Part shown: positions 13,301 through 24,648 of the stretch, in pieces | How positions within the stretch are numbered: the stretch's first letter is position 1 | Layout: each line of letters starts with the position of its first letter | Source of the DNA: Neelides folsomi | Taxonomy: Eukaryota > Arthropoda > Collembola > Neelipleona > Neelidae | Reading direction: 5' to 3' | Length of the DNA stretch: 64,000 bases | NCBI GenBank assembly: GCA_034687125.1 | Contig: JAQGBZ010000031.1 | Location: 248,001 to 312,000, forward strand | Position numbers and translations under genes: made by a program | Notes under the pieces: model-generated | Told to the model about the DNA's origin: nothing | The model's input: the letters and a program-made list of their open reading frames with translations, nothing else | Databases searched by the model: none

Positions 13301-16300
13301 ACTTTATGAATGAATTTTTACCGTTTTTAAATAAATTGTACTTTTATAGGCTTTTGTTCGGAGTGATGCTGACGACGATGATTCTTTCAATGTGGATCTC
13401 AAATACAGCTACAACAGCTATGATGGGTATTTCATTTATTTTATTATTACATAACATTAACAGAATTTGCTACTCGTAGATTGTATTAATAAATAACTTT
13501 TTTCTCTTTTCAGTACCAATTGTTATAGCTGTATTAGAGGAATTGCACAAAGTAAGTACAAGAAAATCATCAAGAATGCGTAGAACAATTATTTCCATTA
13601 CATAATTGAATACATTGTAAAATGAGAACATTGTTATATATGCAAAATATTGGATTTAAAAACTTGATTTAATTATTAGGGAACTCCGCCTGGCCAACTC
13701 GTTCCAAAATCCCTCAAAGAAACAGAAGGGACGGAAAACCCAGCATTTGAAGATGAAGATGGAAAAAATCTGGACGTGGAGGCGAAAGAGAGCAAAAATG
13801 TGGGACTCAAAACAGTTTCACTTGATTCCCTCGCTGGTCCAGTTCCACCGTAATCCAAATTAAAATATTAATATTATTTAAACATTTAAAAACATTTAAA
13901 ATTAACTTGTAGCTTAATATTGAAACTTAACGTTTTCTACTTAACATTTAGCCTTTAAAAGACAAATTACGAACAATTAACGAGATTTATTTTTTATGAA
14001 TTTGAATGGTTTTAATGAAACAATGTAAGATGATTAAGGTTTGAAGCAGCAATTGCGAAGCTCACAGCTTTTCATAAATATCTCATTGAGAAGACCACAA
14101 TCGAGGAGGAACAATTTCTATTAGAATTAAAACGAAAAATGGTCACAGCAGTTTATGTGACAGCAAATATTGGAGGGATCATGTGGCCATTTGGGGCTTA
14201 TGTGTCTTCAATGAAACTTTACAATTTTGGAGTTTTCAGACCGGACGTGAGAGTCGGACCATATCAATTGCCATTCTTTTACAAACAACCCGACCCTGCA
14301 AAAAAGTATTGAAAAAAGTATAGCTGTAGATCTCATATTAAATGAAAGCAATGAAGGGGATCAGTCATTGAGTTCAAAAGTTCAAAACTGAATTATGAAA
14401 ATTATGATAATAGCGCTAAATGAAGAGAGAGTTAGTAGGAATTAGGAACAAAGGCGGACATTTTCAAAATTTTGTCACAAGAATTAGCTAAATACTTAAA
14501 AATTATTCGTAAAGGGAGCGAGAAGGAATGCTGTTGGGTTTGGCGTGTGCGGCAAATTTAGGAGCCACCGGTTCAATTCAATCTTCAAATCCTAATTTAA
14601 TTCTCAAGCAATTAATTAAATCGTAAGTTAAAGGTGAAGGAATTAAAAGAAAATCGCATTTTAGATCGTTTTGCATATTAACGCATTAACATTTTGGTTA
14701 GGTAAGCCTAAGTAAGCTACTTAAATAAAAAGCTTATTTAAACAGGTATAGTATTTATTTAATAAAGCATTAATTAGCTGGTTAATTTAATTAAATAGGC
14801 AAATACCTTCAGTAATTAAGGCATGTGCATGTGCATCGTACTGTAGGCATATTTTATTTATAAAAAACTTTTTTAGTGGGAAAAAACAAAGGTCCGAGGC
14901 GGAACTTAATATTCGTCGCATGTTTTTATTTGCCACTTGCTACTCTTCCAATTTGGGCGGGACGGGAACGATAACTGGCAGTGGGACTAATTTGATTTTA
15001 GGGGAACTAATTAAACCGTAAGAAAATAATAGTCATAGTTGTAGCGTTATATTTTTTTTAGAATTTGCCGCTTTTGATCTTGTATCGCTGCATTTATCCT
15101 TTGCTTTTTTTATTCGCACTGTATAAACTTTTATGGTAAATATTGCTTTAGCCTAATAATGATAATGATCCAATGATTGAATTAGAGTCAACGTTGGCCA
15201 AGATGGTCGATACACAGATATCACTTTTGCCACGTGGATGGCCTACAATGTTCCAGGAATGTTAATCAACACATTCATCGCATGGATTTATTTAATCTTT
15301 GTTTTCTTCCACAGATCAAATTCAGGTAATTTATTTTAATTAAAATTCAGTTATGAAATTAAATTTTTATAAATAATTTATTTAATTTCCAATTATTGGA
15401 AAATAAGTGAAAAATTAAGTAAAAATTAATATTGGTCGACTTTATAGTTCATCCGCTGAACCTTTTCAAGAAGAGCGGCAACAACAATTCGGAGAACACC
15501 CGGGTGAGTTTGATGCTGAAGAAGAAATATGCGGAATTGGGTTTGATGAGTTTCCATGAGATGGCCGTGTCGGTTTTGTTCTTCTTCGTCGTCATGTTGT
15601 GGTTCTTCAGGGACCCGCGATTCATCACCGGATGGGCTGAGTACATTCACTCTGTTGAAGTGGGAGACTCCACAGCCGCCATTCTAGTCGTTTTCCTTCT
15701 TTTCATTGTACCCAGAAACTTCAAGTTCTTAGATGGAGGTTCATTCACTACAATTTAATTATTTTTAATCGAAGATAAATGATTTTTTAAATTAAAAATG
15801 ATGCTGACTTTTCAGTGACTAATGGCGGGAAAATGGAACCGTTACTTGATTGGAAATATGTCCAAACAAATCTTCCTTGGGGAATTGTCCTTCTCATGGG
15901 TTAGAGATAAAATGAAAAATATTGGGTTTTTTTCAAAAATTCAAAAATTTTAATTTGCTGATTGCTGAAGAATTTAATTAAAATTTCTATTGTCAGATTG
16001 TTAATTGTTTTAATTATTTTTGATAGGAGGAGGATTTGCCCTTTCAGACGCTTCTGAGAAATCAGGTTTGTCCCGATGGATCGGAGAACAAATGGATGGT
16101 TTGGAGCCTTTGAATCCAATGGTCATCCTCATCATTGTCATGGTCCTAACTTCAGGGTTAACGGAAGTAACCTCAAACGCTGCGACTGCCAATGTCCTCA
16201 TTCCTATACTGATCGCACTTGTTAGTCACTTGTAAATTATTATAAAATTAAATTTTTAATTGAGATTCGTTATTTGGTTGATTTTAGTCGAAGCGATTAA

Positions 16301-16663
16301 ATCTTCATCCCTTGTACCTGACGCTACCAGCAGCAGTTTCGTGTTCCTTTGCTTTTATGCTCCCCGTTGCAACACCTCCGAACGTAAAATTCTAATTATT
16401 TTTACTTTGATCTTATTATTTTTTGTATTAACCAACCAGCTAAAACGAGGTTGTTTTGGAGGGAAGATTTAATATTTTTGGTAACGTTTGTTCAGGCAAT
16501 CGTGTTTGCAACAGGTGATATGAAGATCATGAATATGGTAAAGACAGGAATTTTCCTCAACTTTTCCTGCATTGTCGTTGTTTTCCTCCTCAACATCAGC
16601 TATGGAAATTTGATCTTTGACTTTGACAATTACGAATATCCAACCACCGACACTTTTGATTAA
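10336..16663 (+). CDS. SLC13 sodium-coupled carboxylate transporter (INDY/NaDC family), copy A
   Basis: Exons: 10336-10352, 10507-10636, 10731-10854, 11001-11142, 13350-13426, 13514-13551, 13680-13849, one of three alternatives (14039-14305, 14515-14622, 14877-15017), 15186-15325, 15448-15738, 15816-15899, 16027-16220, 16288-16383, 16496-16663. With the third alternative the product is 603 residues, normal for SLC13. Family marks: [40 protein letters not shown], the first Na+-site motif [12 protein letters not shown], the loop [12 protein letters not shown], and [20 protein letters not shown] with PVATPPN near the end. SLC13 proteins bring citrate, succinate or sulfate into cells with Na+ across the plasma membrane. 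The second SNT motif is SNA here. A disordered cytosolic loop (exon 13680-13849) is phosphosite-rich. Intron 4 is unusually long at 2.2 kb. Tandem with copy B. Confidence 0.9.
11143..13349 (+). other. Long intron 4 of SLC13 A
   Basis: At 2.2 kb it is far longer than most introns here. No nested exon could be supported. It contains a run of about four 12-bp CATTTGAG-type units near 12516-12560. Two short minus-strand open frames (12612-12797, 12949-13134) have no recognisable similarity. Confidence 0.5.
14039..14305 (+). CDS. SLC13 A alternative exon 8, version 1 (long, altered Na+ loop)
   Basis: Acceptor ATTAAG| and a phase-2 start continue the frame from exon 7. It encodes a charged stretch ([19 protein letters not shown]) and then [16 protein letters not shown], which lines up with [16 protein letters not shown] of version 3. 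After the shared NIGG the sequence diverges ([11 protein letters not shown]), lacking the [11 protein letters not shown] loop. A weak donor at 14306 would restore phase 2; otherwise the frame stops at a TGA just beyond, giving a truncated carrier. Either outcome is possible. Confidence 0.5.
14515..14622 (+). CDS. SLC13 A alternative exon 8, version 2 (short)
   Basis: A 108-bp exon, phase 2 in and phase 2 out, between AAAG| and |GTAAGT. It encodes [19 protein letters not shown] followed by [15 protein letters not shown]. This is a clear homologue of version 3 ([23 protein letters not shown]) with the loop changed to TGSIQSSNP, closer to the TGTxPN form seen in many SLC13 members. It can replace version 3 without changing frame. 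Confidence 0.6.
14877..15017 (+). CDS. SLC13 A alternative exon 8, version 3 (canonical)
   Basis: A 141-bp exon, phase 2 to phase 2, encoding [20 protein letters not shown] then the intact [18 protein letters not shown] loop. It is the best match to copy B (YGSNIGGTGLLTGSGTN) and to the family, and is probably the default choice. Confidence 0.75.
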
Positions 16664-16708
16664 ATTCTCATTTGACTAAAAATCATATTTGTATATTCAT
16701 ATCACCAC

Positions 16709-16714
16709 AATAAA
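16709..16714 (+). promoter_or_regulatory. Candidate poly(A) signal of SLC13 A
   Basis: AATAAA lies 46 bp after the stop codon. Confidence 0.45.
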
Positions 16715-16960
16715 TTTTAAGGCTTATAAATTAACTTTTCAACATTTAAAAATGTAACTATAAATATTTAACATTAAAATTAAATATAGCAAAATAAAGT
16801 TGAGATTTTCATCACATTCTCTTTAAATAGCAACCTCAGTTGGAAAAAATAGTTAAATTAGTTAGGTATGATAGTTGTTATAATTCACTATAAGGAGTTC
16901 ACAAAATATTGCTTTATGCTTATATAGTTAATTCAGTTAAATGATAGAAATTAAAGTAAC

Positions 16961-17237
16961 AATGACAAATGCTTCAAGGAAAAATGTAGGTTTGATTTTC
17001 TAAAAAAATTTTAAATAGTTGAAATTGAAAGGAATTAAAAAAAAGTTTGCAAACATATCGTTCGCCGATCGCGAGCCTGATTTGAAACATGGAGAGAAAT
17101 TACGAAATCCTCTGAAAGATCTTCCAGAAGAGGCAAACCAACAAAGAGAGTCGAGAACATCGTGTGCTTTTATTCCTCCTCCGCCCAGAAGCTTCGTCTC
17201 TGGAGATCCGGCTATAATTATTAGAAACAAACGATAA
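16961..17237 (+). CDS. Uncertain small basic protein, possibly with a very short intron
   Basis: An open frame from 17019 to a TAA at 17235-17237 encodes a basic, probably disordered peptide with a PPPPRSF proline run. Upstream an ATG at 16961 opens eight codons (MTNASRKN) ending at GTAGGT; removing 16985-17018 (34 bp, ending ATAG) would join the two in frame. A 34-bp intron is shorter than any other in the window, so this may be chance or part of the membrane-protein locus downstream. No family recognised. Confidence 0.25.
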
Positions 17238-17490
17238 GCTGAACAAAGCTCAAGATCATTTTTTTCTTCGTTTTCGCTTTAATCGTTTTAATTGTAATAC
17301 ATGATTTATTTTCATTAAATGTTTAAATAACATTAATATCCATCAATGCATATTTTGTGTATAAATTAATTAAATTAAATTAATTATCGTTTTAATTATC
17401 ATAAATAAACGATTGATAAAATAATTTTGCAGGACTGGGTTCTAACCCTCCAAAGGGGATTTTAACGAGGTGGATAAATTGCTAATTTAA

Positions 17491-18391
17491 TCACTGGATC
17501 GTACATTGGAGTTGGAGAAAAGAAGTGCCAAATTGGATTTAGATTTACCAATTCCACATGGGACGAAATTAAATAAGGCTGGCTCAGAAGAGGAATTAGC
17601 CGTGTTTTCAGATAAAGTTAAAGCATATATTTCTTTCTGCACTCCTTACGAAGCAGGCATTGGGAATCACAGCTATTTTTTAACTTTAAAAGCTTCTCTC
17701 CAATTCCTCTCCTTTAATTTACAACGTGTCACTGTTGGGTTCGTCCATTCAAATGTTTATTGCAAAGACTCAGCTAAACTCAATTGTACCACAACCCATA
17801 AGAATCTCAATTTATTTCTGTTAGGTCAGTTCAACAATTTATAAAATATTTTCAATAAAACTTAATATGGTTATTACTTATTGGTTATTAACAAGTGTAT
17901 AATTATATTAATTTTGTATATAATTAATATATTTTCAGGCCATGGAGGTTTTTGTTCTCTCACCGCACTTGGATTTCTACTGTTTGAATTTTCTATTTTT
18001 TGCGTATGTACGTCAATAAAGATTTGAAGCGATTATTTATTAGTTAATTATATTTGTTGATTAAATTAATTTTTACTAACAGGTAGATGAAATTGTGTTG
18101 AAATTGTGATGATATTTTTAATGTAATGGATTTAGATTAATTTGTTAATTGGATTTTTTTAAAGTATTCGCTCCGCTTGCTTGGGTATGTTTGCTTGCTG
18201 ATCTGTGCGGCCCAAATCCTCTTTCTCGTCCTGTTCTCATCAATCAATTTTTCGTCAGCCCTGATAAAGCAATTCCAGGGAATTGCGACAACGGCCATAA
18301 GGACTTTCATCCTGGAAATAATCAATACATTATTATCGGATTCCTCCTCGTTCACGTGGTCCTTCTTTTAATCTTTGGATATTGGGTTTAG
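17491..18391 (+). CDS. Unrecognised multi-pass membrane protein, 5' end not found; weakly CALHM-like
   Basis: Three exons fit one frame: open from 17491 to 17824 (first exon or its start missing, no in-frame ATG), 17939-18007, and 18165 to a TAG at 18389-18391. Visible parts: a segment with AGIGN, cysteines in YCKDSAKLNC, a hydrophobic helix LTALGFLLFEFSIFC, then FAPLAWVCLLADLCG and a final helix YIIIGFLLVHVVLLLIFGYW. The APLxWVxxLxD helix followed by a cysteine, and the early GIGN element, recall calcium homeostasis modulator (CALHM) channels, but the loop between helices 2 and 3 is much too short, so this is only a suggestion. A donor at 18004 would switch the last exon to another open frame. 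The stop is followed at once by an in-frame His-rich tail. It could also be a decaying gene. Confidence 0.35.
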
Positions 18392-18583
18392 AATTTTATG
18401 GGAAATCGGAAGCGTCTTGAGTTTTACAGAGCAGAAGCGAGGGATCACGAAAACCACGAGAAGCCAAGCGACGACAGCGACTTCGCGTCCAAAGGAAACA
18501 AAGTTTATCGAAGTGACAGCACCCACAGCCACGCTTCTCATAAAAGCCATCATAATCATCACCACCATCATCATTATCATTAA
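18392..18583 (+). other. In-frame His-rich open extension after a TAG
   Basis: In the same frame as the membrane exon, straight after TAG, the codons continue open to TAA at 18581-18583. The encoded tail is acidic and basic (RDHENHEKPSDDSDF) and ends in a run of His residues (HHNHHHHHHYH). Composition suits a cytosolic tail after the last helix. There is no room for an intron between helix and tail. Confidence 0.35.
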
Positions 18584-18946
18584 CACAATAATCAACAATT
18601 TTAACAGATTTAAGAATTAATTGTGCAAGAAAAAGCAAAAAGACGCGGCATTTTAGTCATTTATGACCATTGAGTGAAACAAAGTTTGGAGTGTTCGCAG
18701 TATTTAGTAAATTTCTTTATTTTCTCAAGTTGCTAAAACTGTTAATTTCTAAAATAATAATTTTTTGATAAATAAAAGGTTCGAGAATTGAATTTTACCA
18801 TGCTAAATTCATTGTTCATAGTTTATTAACTTTTTTACATGCAAGTATTATAAAGTATCTGTCAGTAATAATAATTATTTAATATTATAGTTAATGGTTA
18901 AAGTTTTAGTTTCATTGGTTTATAACTAAAGCCATTAGTTTAAGCG
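18584..18946. other. Intergenic upstream of SLC13 B
   Basis: 363 bp of AT-rich sequence without coding signal; presumably carries the SLC13 B promoter. Confidence 0.4.
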
Positions 18947-21900
18947 ATGGGGTTCAAATTAAGGGTTTTGTTGAATAATTGGCGTCCAATTTTTGCCGTG
19001 GTTTATCCAACCATCATATCCGCAATTCCAATCTATTGGTACACAACTGACGATCCGTTGAAAAAAATTCACAAAGTAAGAAATATAAAATATAATTAAT
19101 AAGAATGATTTTAAATGATATTTAATAAATTAATGTTTATTGTATAGGAACCTTTAGGATGTTATGTCATTTTGCTCATGTCCGGGTATTTCATGACAGA
19201 ATGTTTTCCACTTGCTGTGACTTCCCTTCTTCCAATGTTGCTCTTTCCGCTTTTTGGAATTGTTTCAACGGGTAAACTCATCATTTACAAACTTTCTGAA
19301 TTAACTAACTAAATATAACTGTAAGTGATTAATTAATTATAAAAAAACAATTTTAGATGAAATAGCCAGTAATTATCTCTCTGAACTAATCGTGTTCCTC
19401 TTTGGCGGATGCTTCATTGCTTTGGCCTTCGAGTATTCGAACTTTCATCTTCGAATTGCTTTAAAAGTCATCAGTGTCATTGGAGCTAAATCTTCACAGT
19501 AGGATTTTACTTACATTATAATTAATTACTAAATAATACATTTTTAATGAAATTATAATTTCATACACACAATCCTATATGATATGTATTGTTAGAATTA
19601 GAAGAATTTAATCAGACTAATAAATTGAGTTTATTTCAGGATTCTATTGGGCATAATTTTAACCTCAGCTTCTCTCTCAATGTGGATGAACAATACATCT
19701 TCGACTGCACTCATGGGTATATGAAGTATTCTGTATTTATAGTATACCATATTCCCATTATTATTATATAATGGACATTAATGTGACTAAACTTTAATTT
19801 AAATACAAAATATTAAATATGTAGTACCGATTGTAATTGCCATCACAAATGAACTTAAAGAGGTAAGACAAGATGAAGTATAAATATTTTGTATAACAAT
19901 TTGGGTAATAAATCGAATACAATGATTTCTTATAATTTCTTATAGAAAATGATCAAGCGGTTAGCAGGTCAAGAAATTGAGGAAGTGGAGAAAAAGCGAA
20001 GAGAATCAATGAAGATAGAAAAAGAAATTCTAGAAAGAGAAGAGGAAAAGGAAAGGAAAGAAGAAAAGAACGCAAAGGAAAGGAACGAAGAGGAAAAGGA
20101 CGAAGAGAAAAAGAAAGAGGAAACTGAGGGCGATGATCAGAAAGAAGAAACAAACGAGGAAAAAAAAGACGATGAAAAATTAGAAGAGAAAAAAGAGGAA
20201 GAAGAGGAAAAGAAAGAAGACGACAAAGGAGGAAATGCTGACGAGGAAAAATCAGTAGGGGGAGAGTCGGCAATTAGTCAAATGTATTTTGTTGAAATTT
20301 ATAATTATAATTTATTGAAAGTTTAATATTAAATGAATGATCATGTTTACAATTTATTTTGCTTTTTAAGCCCTCCTGAAAAGTTGGCTGAATTAGAGAA
20401 AAACATCCAAAATCTTCGTGTGATGTTTTTGCTAGCGGCCGCGTATGGATCTAATATTGGTGGTACGGGACTTTTAACAGGATCAGGAACAAATTGTAAT
20501 TTCTTTGTCTTTATAACAAAAAGTGTTGAATCCATGATCCGTTTTGAAATCCAATTATTAATTTCATCCATTTTTTATAGTGATTGCAATTGACCAATTG
20601 TCAAAGGCGTAAGATTCATTTATAACGATTCAAAAGTGTTTTATTTAACACATTATATCATATTCGTTAAGTACTAAATAACATTAATTATTTGTACCTT
20701 ATAACTTATGTAATGAGATTTATTTTATTTTATTATAGAGCTCATACTAATGTTCATTTATATAAAAATTCAACTAAATGCGTTGAAATATTGGCCAAAG
20801 GAGATTTCGTCCATTGGATGCTTTTCAATGTGTTTGCAATGTTTTTGTAAGATATTCTTATAATAATTTATATTATATTATCTATCATTATTATTATTAT
20901 TAACATATTGAATCATTATGTATTTCAATAACATAAATCAATCAAATCATATCTGTTAAATATAATTTTCCTATAATAATTTTAACAGTAATCTGGTCTT
21001 TCTCTGGGTCTTTCTCATCATCTATTTCAAAGGAATCCCAGCCAAGTTCCGTTTTTGGAAACCCAAAAATCCCAATGAAGTCACGGATGACCAAGGTGTT
21101 GAAAACAGCGTGCGGAAGTCAATTAAGGCAAAATACGTAGCCCTTGGGCCAATGACCGTCCACGAAATAATCGTCCTCTGTTTTTTCCTTGTCACGATCG
21201 CTTTGTGGGTCTTCAGAGACCCAAAGTTCATCCCAGGTTGGGTGGATTTGTTCGACTACTCTTCGGTAAACAAAGCCGGGAAAAAGGTCAAGTTTAACAT
21301 CGGGGACGCCACTTCGACAATGGCCATTGTCATCTTAATGACCATTTTACCAAGAAAGAAAAGAGCTTACACAGAGTTCTTTAGCGGAGGTTAATACACA
21401 CATTTTTAAAAAATATTTAGTAGATTCAGCATTTAATAATTTATTGTTATTTATAATTAATTGTTTTTGATTTAATAATTAAATTGGGGTTTATTGAAAG
21501 GATTTGGAGAAGGAATGAGATCTCCAATCCTGACTTGGGACTACATTCAAAAGAAGATTCCTTGGGGTCTGATCATCCTACTTGGTAATTTATATAATTG
21601 AAAAGTTAATTAAACTAATAATTAACCTTTATTGCATTAATTATTATTATTATTATTATTATAGGTGGGGGAAGTGCCATGGCCAGTGGTTCTCGACTTT
21701 CAGGTTTAAATGCCTGGATTACTGCTTCTCTCAATGGGAATGAGTATATGCAAAAAATGCCTGAACCATTGTTACTATTGGTGGTCATGCTCTTTTGTGC
21801 AATTTTGACCACTGTTTCCTCAAACACTGTAACTTTTAATTAAATCTACAAAATATAATCAATGAAATCAATGAATAATAACAATATTTAAATTGGGCTT

Positions 21901-22417
21901 TTAATTAATGAGTTTAATTTTAGGCAACAGCGGCCATTGTTGTTCCTGTACTCATTGAACTTGTAAGATAACTGAAATCATCATTTACCTACATAATTTA
22001 TCCTAAGATGCTTACTAATTAATTACAGTCCTTTGTTCGTGGAATTCACCCCCTTTATTTGGCATTGACCGTTACAACAGTTTGTTCATATGCGTTTATT
22101 CTGCCAGTCTCAACACCACCAAATGCAATTGTTTATGACACGGGACTTATTAAGCAAAAGGGTATGCTATTAAATAACATCTCCAATTAAAATTCCTTAA
22201 AAAATCATACTAAAATCATAAAAAATTGTTTAAGGAATGCATTTAATTTAATTATGATTTTTAATCAGAGATGATACTTCCTGGAGCTGTCATCACACTC
22301 ATTTGCTGTGCTGTTCTTTACCTAATTACAAACACACTCAGCGCGGTCATCTTTGGATTTTTCGAATACGGTCCTGAATATGACAATGACTATTGTACCA
22401 AACTTATTAAAAAATAA
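18947..22417 (+). CDS. SLC13 sodium-coupled carboxylate transporter, copy B
   Basis: Fifteen exons: 18947-19075, 19148-19271, 19357-19498, 19640-19716, 19825-19862, 19946-20283, 20371-20495, 20581-20608, 20739-20846, 20989-21389, 21501-21584, 21665-21828, 21924-21962, 22029-22161, 22269-22417; 692 residues. Family marks: [55 protein letters not shown] (first SNT motif changed to NNT), SNIGGTGLLTGSGTN, the second motif SSNTATAAIVVPVLIEL intact, and PVSTPPNAIVYDTGLIKQ. The role is Na+-coupled di- or tricarboxylate uptake at the plasma membrane, inferred from the family. Exon 19946-20283 inserts about 100 residues almost entirely of Glu, Lys, Arg and Asp in the cytosolic loop, which explains the extra length. 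Same strand and domain plan as copy A, so a tandem duplication. Confidence 0.9.
21640..21663 (+). repeat. ATT microsatellite in SLC13 B intron
   Basis: A short run of ATT trinucleotides lies directly before the acceptor at 21664. Length changes could affect the polypyrimidine tract of that splice site. Confidence 0.7.
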
Positions 22418-22863
22418 CCATGATTAATAATTAACTTTATTATTAAAAATTGAGGATGATCGTTAAATAAACATCATGTAAATATGAAAACTTCGTATAA
22501 AGTCTACTTTATTAAATTATAAAAAATAATAATAATGATATCATAGATTAGATCCTTACATTCCATATTATTATTATTCTACATTACGTAATTATATCTA
22601 AATGTAAACAAAGTCACATCACAAACGGCATCTTGTCAAACTAACTTTAAGTTCATACATATACATCATTAGGAATCTTTTAAGAGTTGATTAATAAATA
22701 TAAAAATTAATAAATACTGTGTCAAATACAAATTAAGCATTTAAATTTTTATTTTAAAGAGATAAATGAGATCCTCTAACATTAAGAATTAAAATGCTGT
22801 TTACAATAATAATTATATTGTGTACAATAAAGAATATTTTATATTTTCAATAGCAGAATAAGT
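22418..22863. other. Convergent 3' region between SLC13 B and zinc-finger gene
   Basis: 446 bp of AT-rich sequence holding the two 3' untranslated regions. No coding exon seen. Confidence 0.5.
22466..22471 (+). promoter_or_regulatory. Candidate poly(A) signal of SLC13 B
   Basis: AATAAA about 50 bp after the stop codon. Confidence 0.45.
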
Positions 22864-24648
22864 TTAATAGTTGTGAATGATACCATAACGCAAGGGTTTG
22901 CCTGGGTGAACAGTGGACATATGGTACAATATATTTGACTTTTCTGCAGAATCCACTTGGCAATAATAGCAAAAATAAGGCCTTTCTTTCGTATGGGTCC
23001 GCATGTGATTTTCCAATAAATGGTGTTTGAATTTCTTTCCACAGAAAAAACAAAGAAGGATTGCTTTTACCTTCTTTGGTTCTGGCTGTTTCGTCTTTCG
23101 AATTTTTGGCTTCTCTGCTTTTACCTCTGTTTTTTGTGGCGTCTTCTTCTCTTTTGCTTTCCTTTTGGGTTGAATTCTGATCGTAATTAACTCATGAAAT
23201 GGCCGAGGCTTTCTTTCCCGTTTCTTTCTTTCTTTTGGTTTTATTTCAATTGGTTCAGGAATTGGCATTTGTTCGTCCATGTCTTGATGATCAATTTGTA
23301 GTGCTGGATGATTCCTTCGAATGTAAACATTCTCCTTTGATCCTTCCTATCAAACAGAAGTCCACAATTTTATAATTAACCAAAGTGGTGAAATCTTGAT
23401 GAAATTATTACTTTAATAAATAATACTAATTAGCAAAACCGAATTTTATAATAAATCAATCAGATATTAAAATTAAAGGATAAATGTTTTAAATAATATT
23501 TAACAATTGATTTATGTGCTTACGCTTATAGCTGGTTGATCAAAGATATCAAAGTCAATTGGGAAATTCTTGATTATAGCTTCAATCTGCTGATTCAACA
23601 TACTTAATTTTAATAACATATTATAAATATACATAAGATACTAAAATTATAGTTTGTTTTAAATATGAATGTTTAACAATATTAGATTTTTGCTTACGCT
23701 TGTTGATTCCTGAACGATTTCGTTGTCGGATGGTAAAATCTCGTAGTCAAATGGTGATTGCTAATAAAATTATATAAATCATTAATGAATCATTATAATA
23801 TTATAATTAATGTATATATGCGTGTTATGAAACAAAATTAAAATGTACTATATTTAAACTTATGTTTTTTCTAACTTCTTTGTTTAGATTTTTGCTTACA
23901 GATGTTGGAGGTTCATCTACAATTTCACACACATGTGCTAAATCCTCGTCATCGATAACTTCGATTTTAATTTTGGCACATTTAGCATCCATTTCAGACA
24001 CGGCAGAGCAATTTTTATAATGTTGAGAATGTTCGTATGAATTTTTATCTTTTAAGAGTCTTCCACAGATGGTACAACTCCAGGCTTCAAATTTCGTCGA
24101 CAGCATCGGATCAAATGGTGCGGCAGGACGTTCTTCTTCAACTGAAATGTTTTATAATTATTTTTTAAGCCTGTGTTATCAGTATTTTATAATAAAAATC
24201 AATTATTTTCATAATTAATCAATAATAATAATATCATGATTAAATGATAAACAAACCGTCTTTGTTTATGTTTCTCGAATTGGATTCTGATTGACAGGCG
24301 GAATTTTCTATTGAAATTTTACTACTCTCTTCGATTTGCTTTTGAACACGAACGGTGTTTTTAATTTCAGTCGCACTAATATTGGTCAAAGATGAAACCA
24401 CTTCGTAATTCTGAAATGCGAAAAACATGATGTAAAAAAGATGAGTAATAATGCAAGCCAGTGAATCATTATAACATAAAAGTGGAATAGCATTTCAGCA
24501 TAATTATATAATTAAACAAACTTACGCTTTGATCCCCACAAAAAATGTAATGAGCATTTTCCTTTTCTCTAAGCTGAGACACGGTATTGTAAATAGAATA
24601 CAAGACTTCACCTGCCGACGGCATAAACACTCGCTCTATGTTACTCAT
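22864..24648 (-). CDS. C2H2 zinc-finger protein
   Basis: Six exons: 24648-24526, 24410-24257, 24141-23900, 23760-23698, 23589-23524, 23346-22864; 376 residues. Near the middle is a single finger-like unit, CTICGRLLKDKNSYEHSQHY, ending in a Cys rather than a second His. The C-terminus has a classic finger, CFFCGKKFKHHLLENHMRTH, with the TKERPY linker, and then CYYCQ...HMSTVH. Between them lies a highly basic Lys/Arg stretch (KPKERKKRERKPRP) that is a likely nuclear-localisation signal. A nuclear DNA- or RNA-binding regulator is inferred; the target is unknown and no orthologue is recognised. Exons 4 and 5 are tiny (63 and 66 bp), symmetrical, and share similar donor and intron starts. Confidence 0.8.

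Noticed and set aside
18177-18371. Alternative frame of the 18.17-kb exon encoding a hydrophobic peptide
   Set aside because: Reachable through a donor at 18004, but it ends at once after the helices and codon use favours the other frame. Kept only as a remark.
19953-20273. 106-codon minus-strand Leu/Phe/Pro-rich frame
   Set aside because: Antisense shadow of the purine-rich Glu/Lys exon of SLC13 B.
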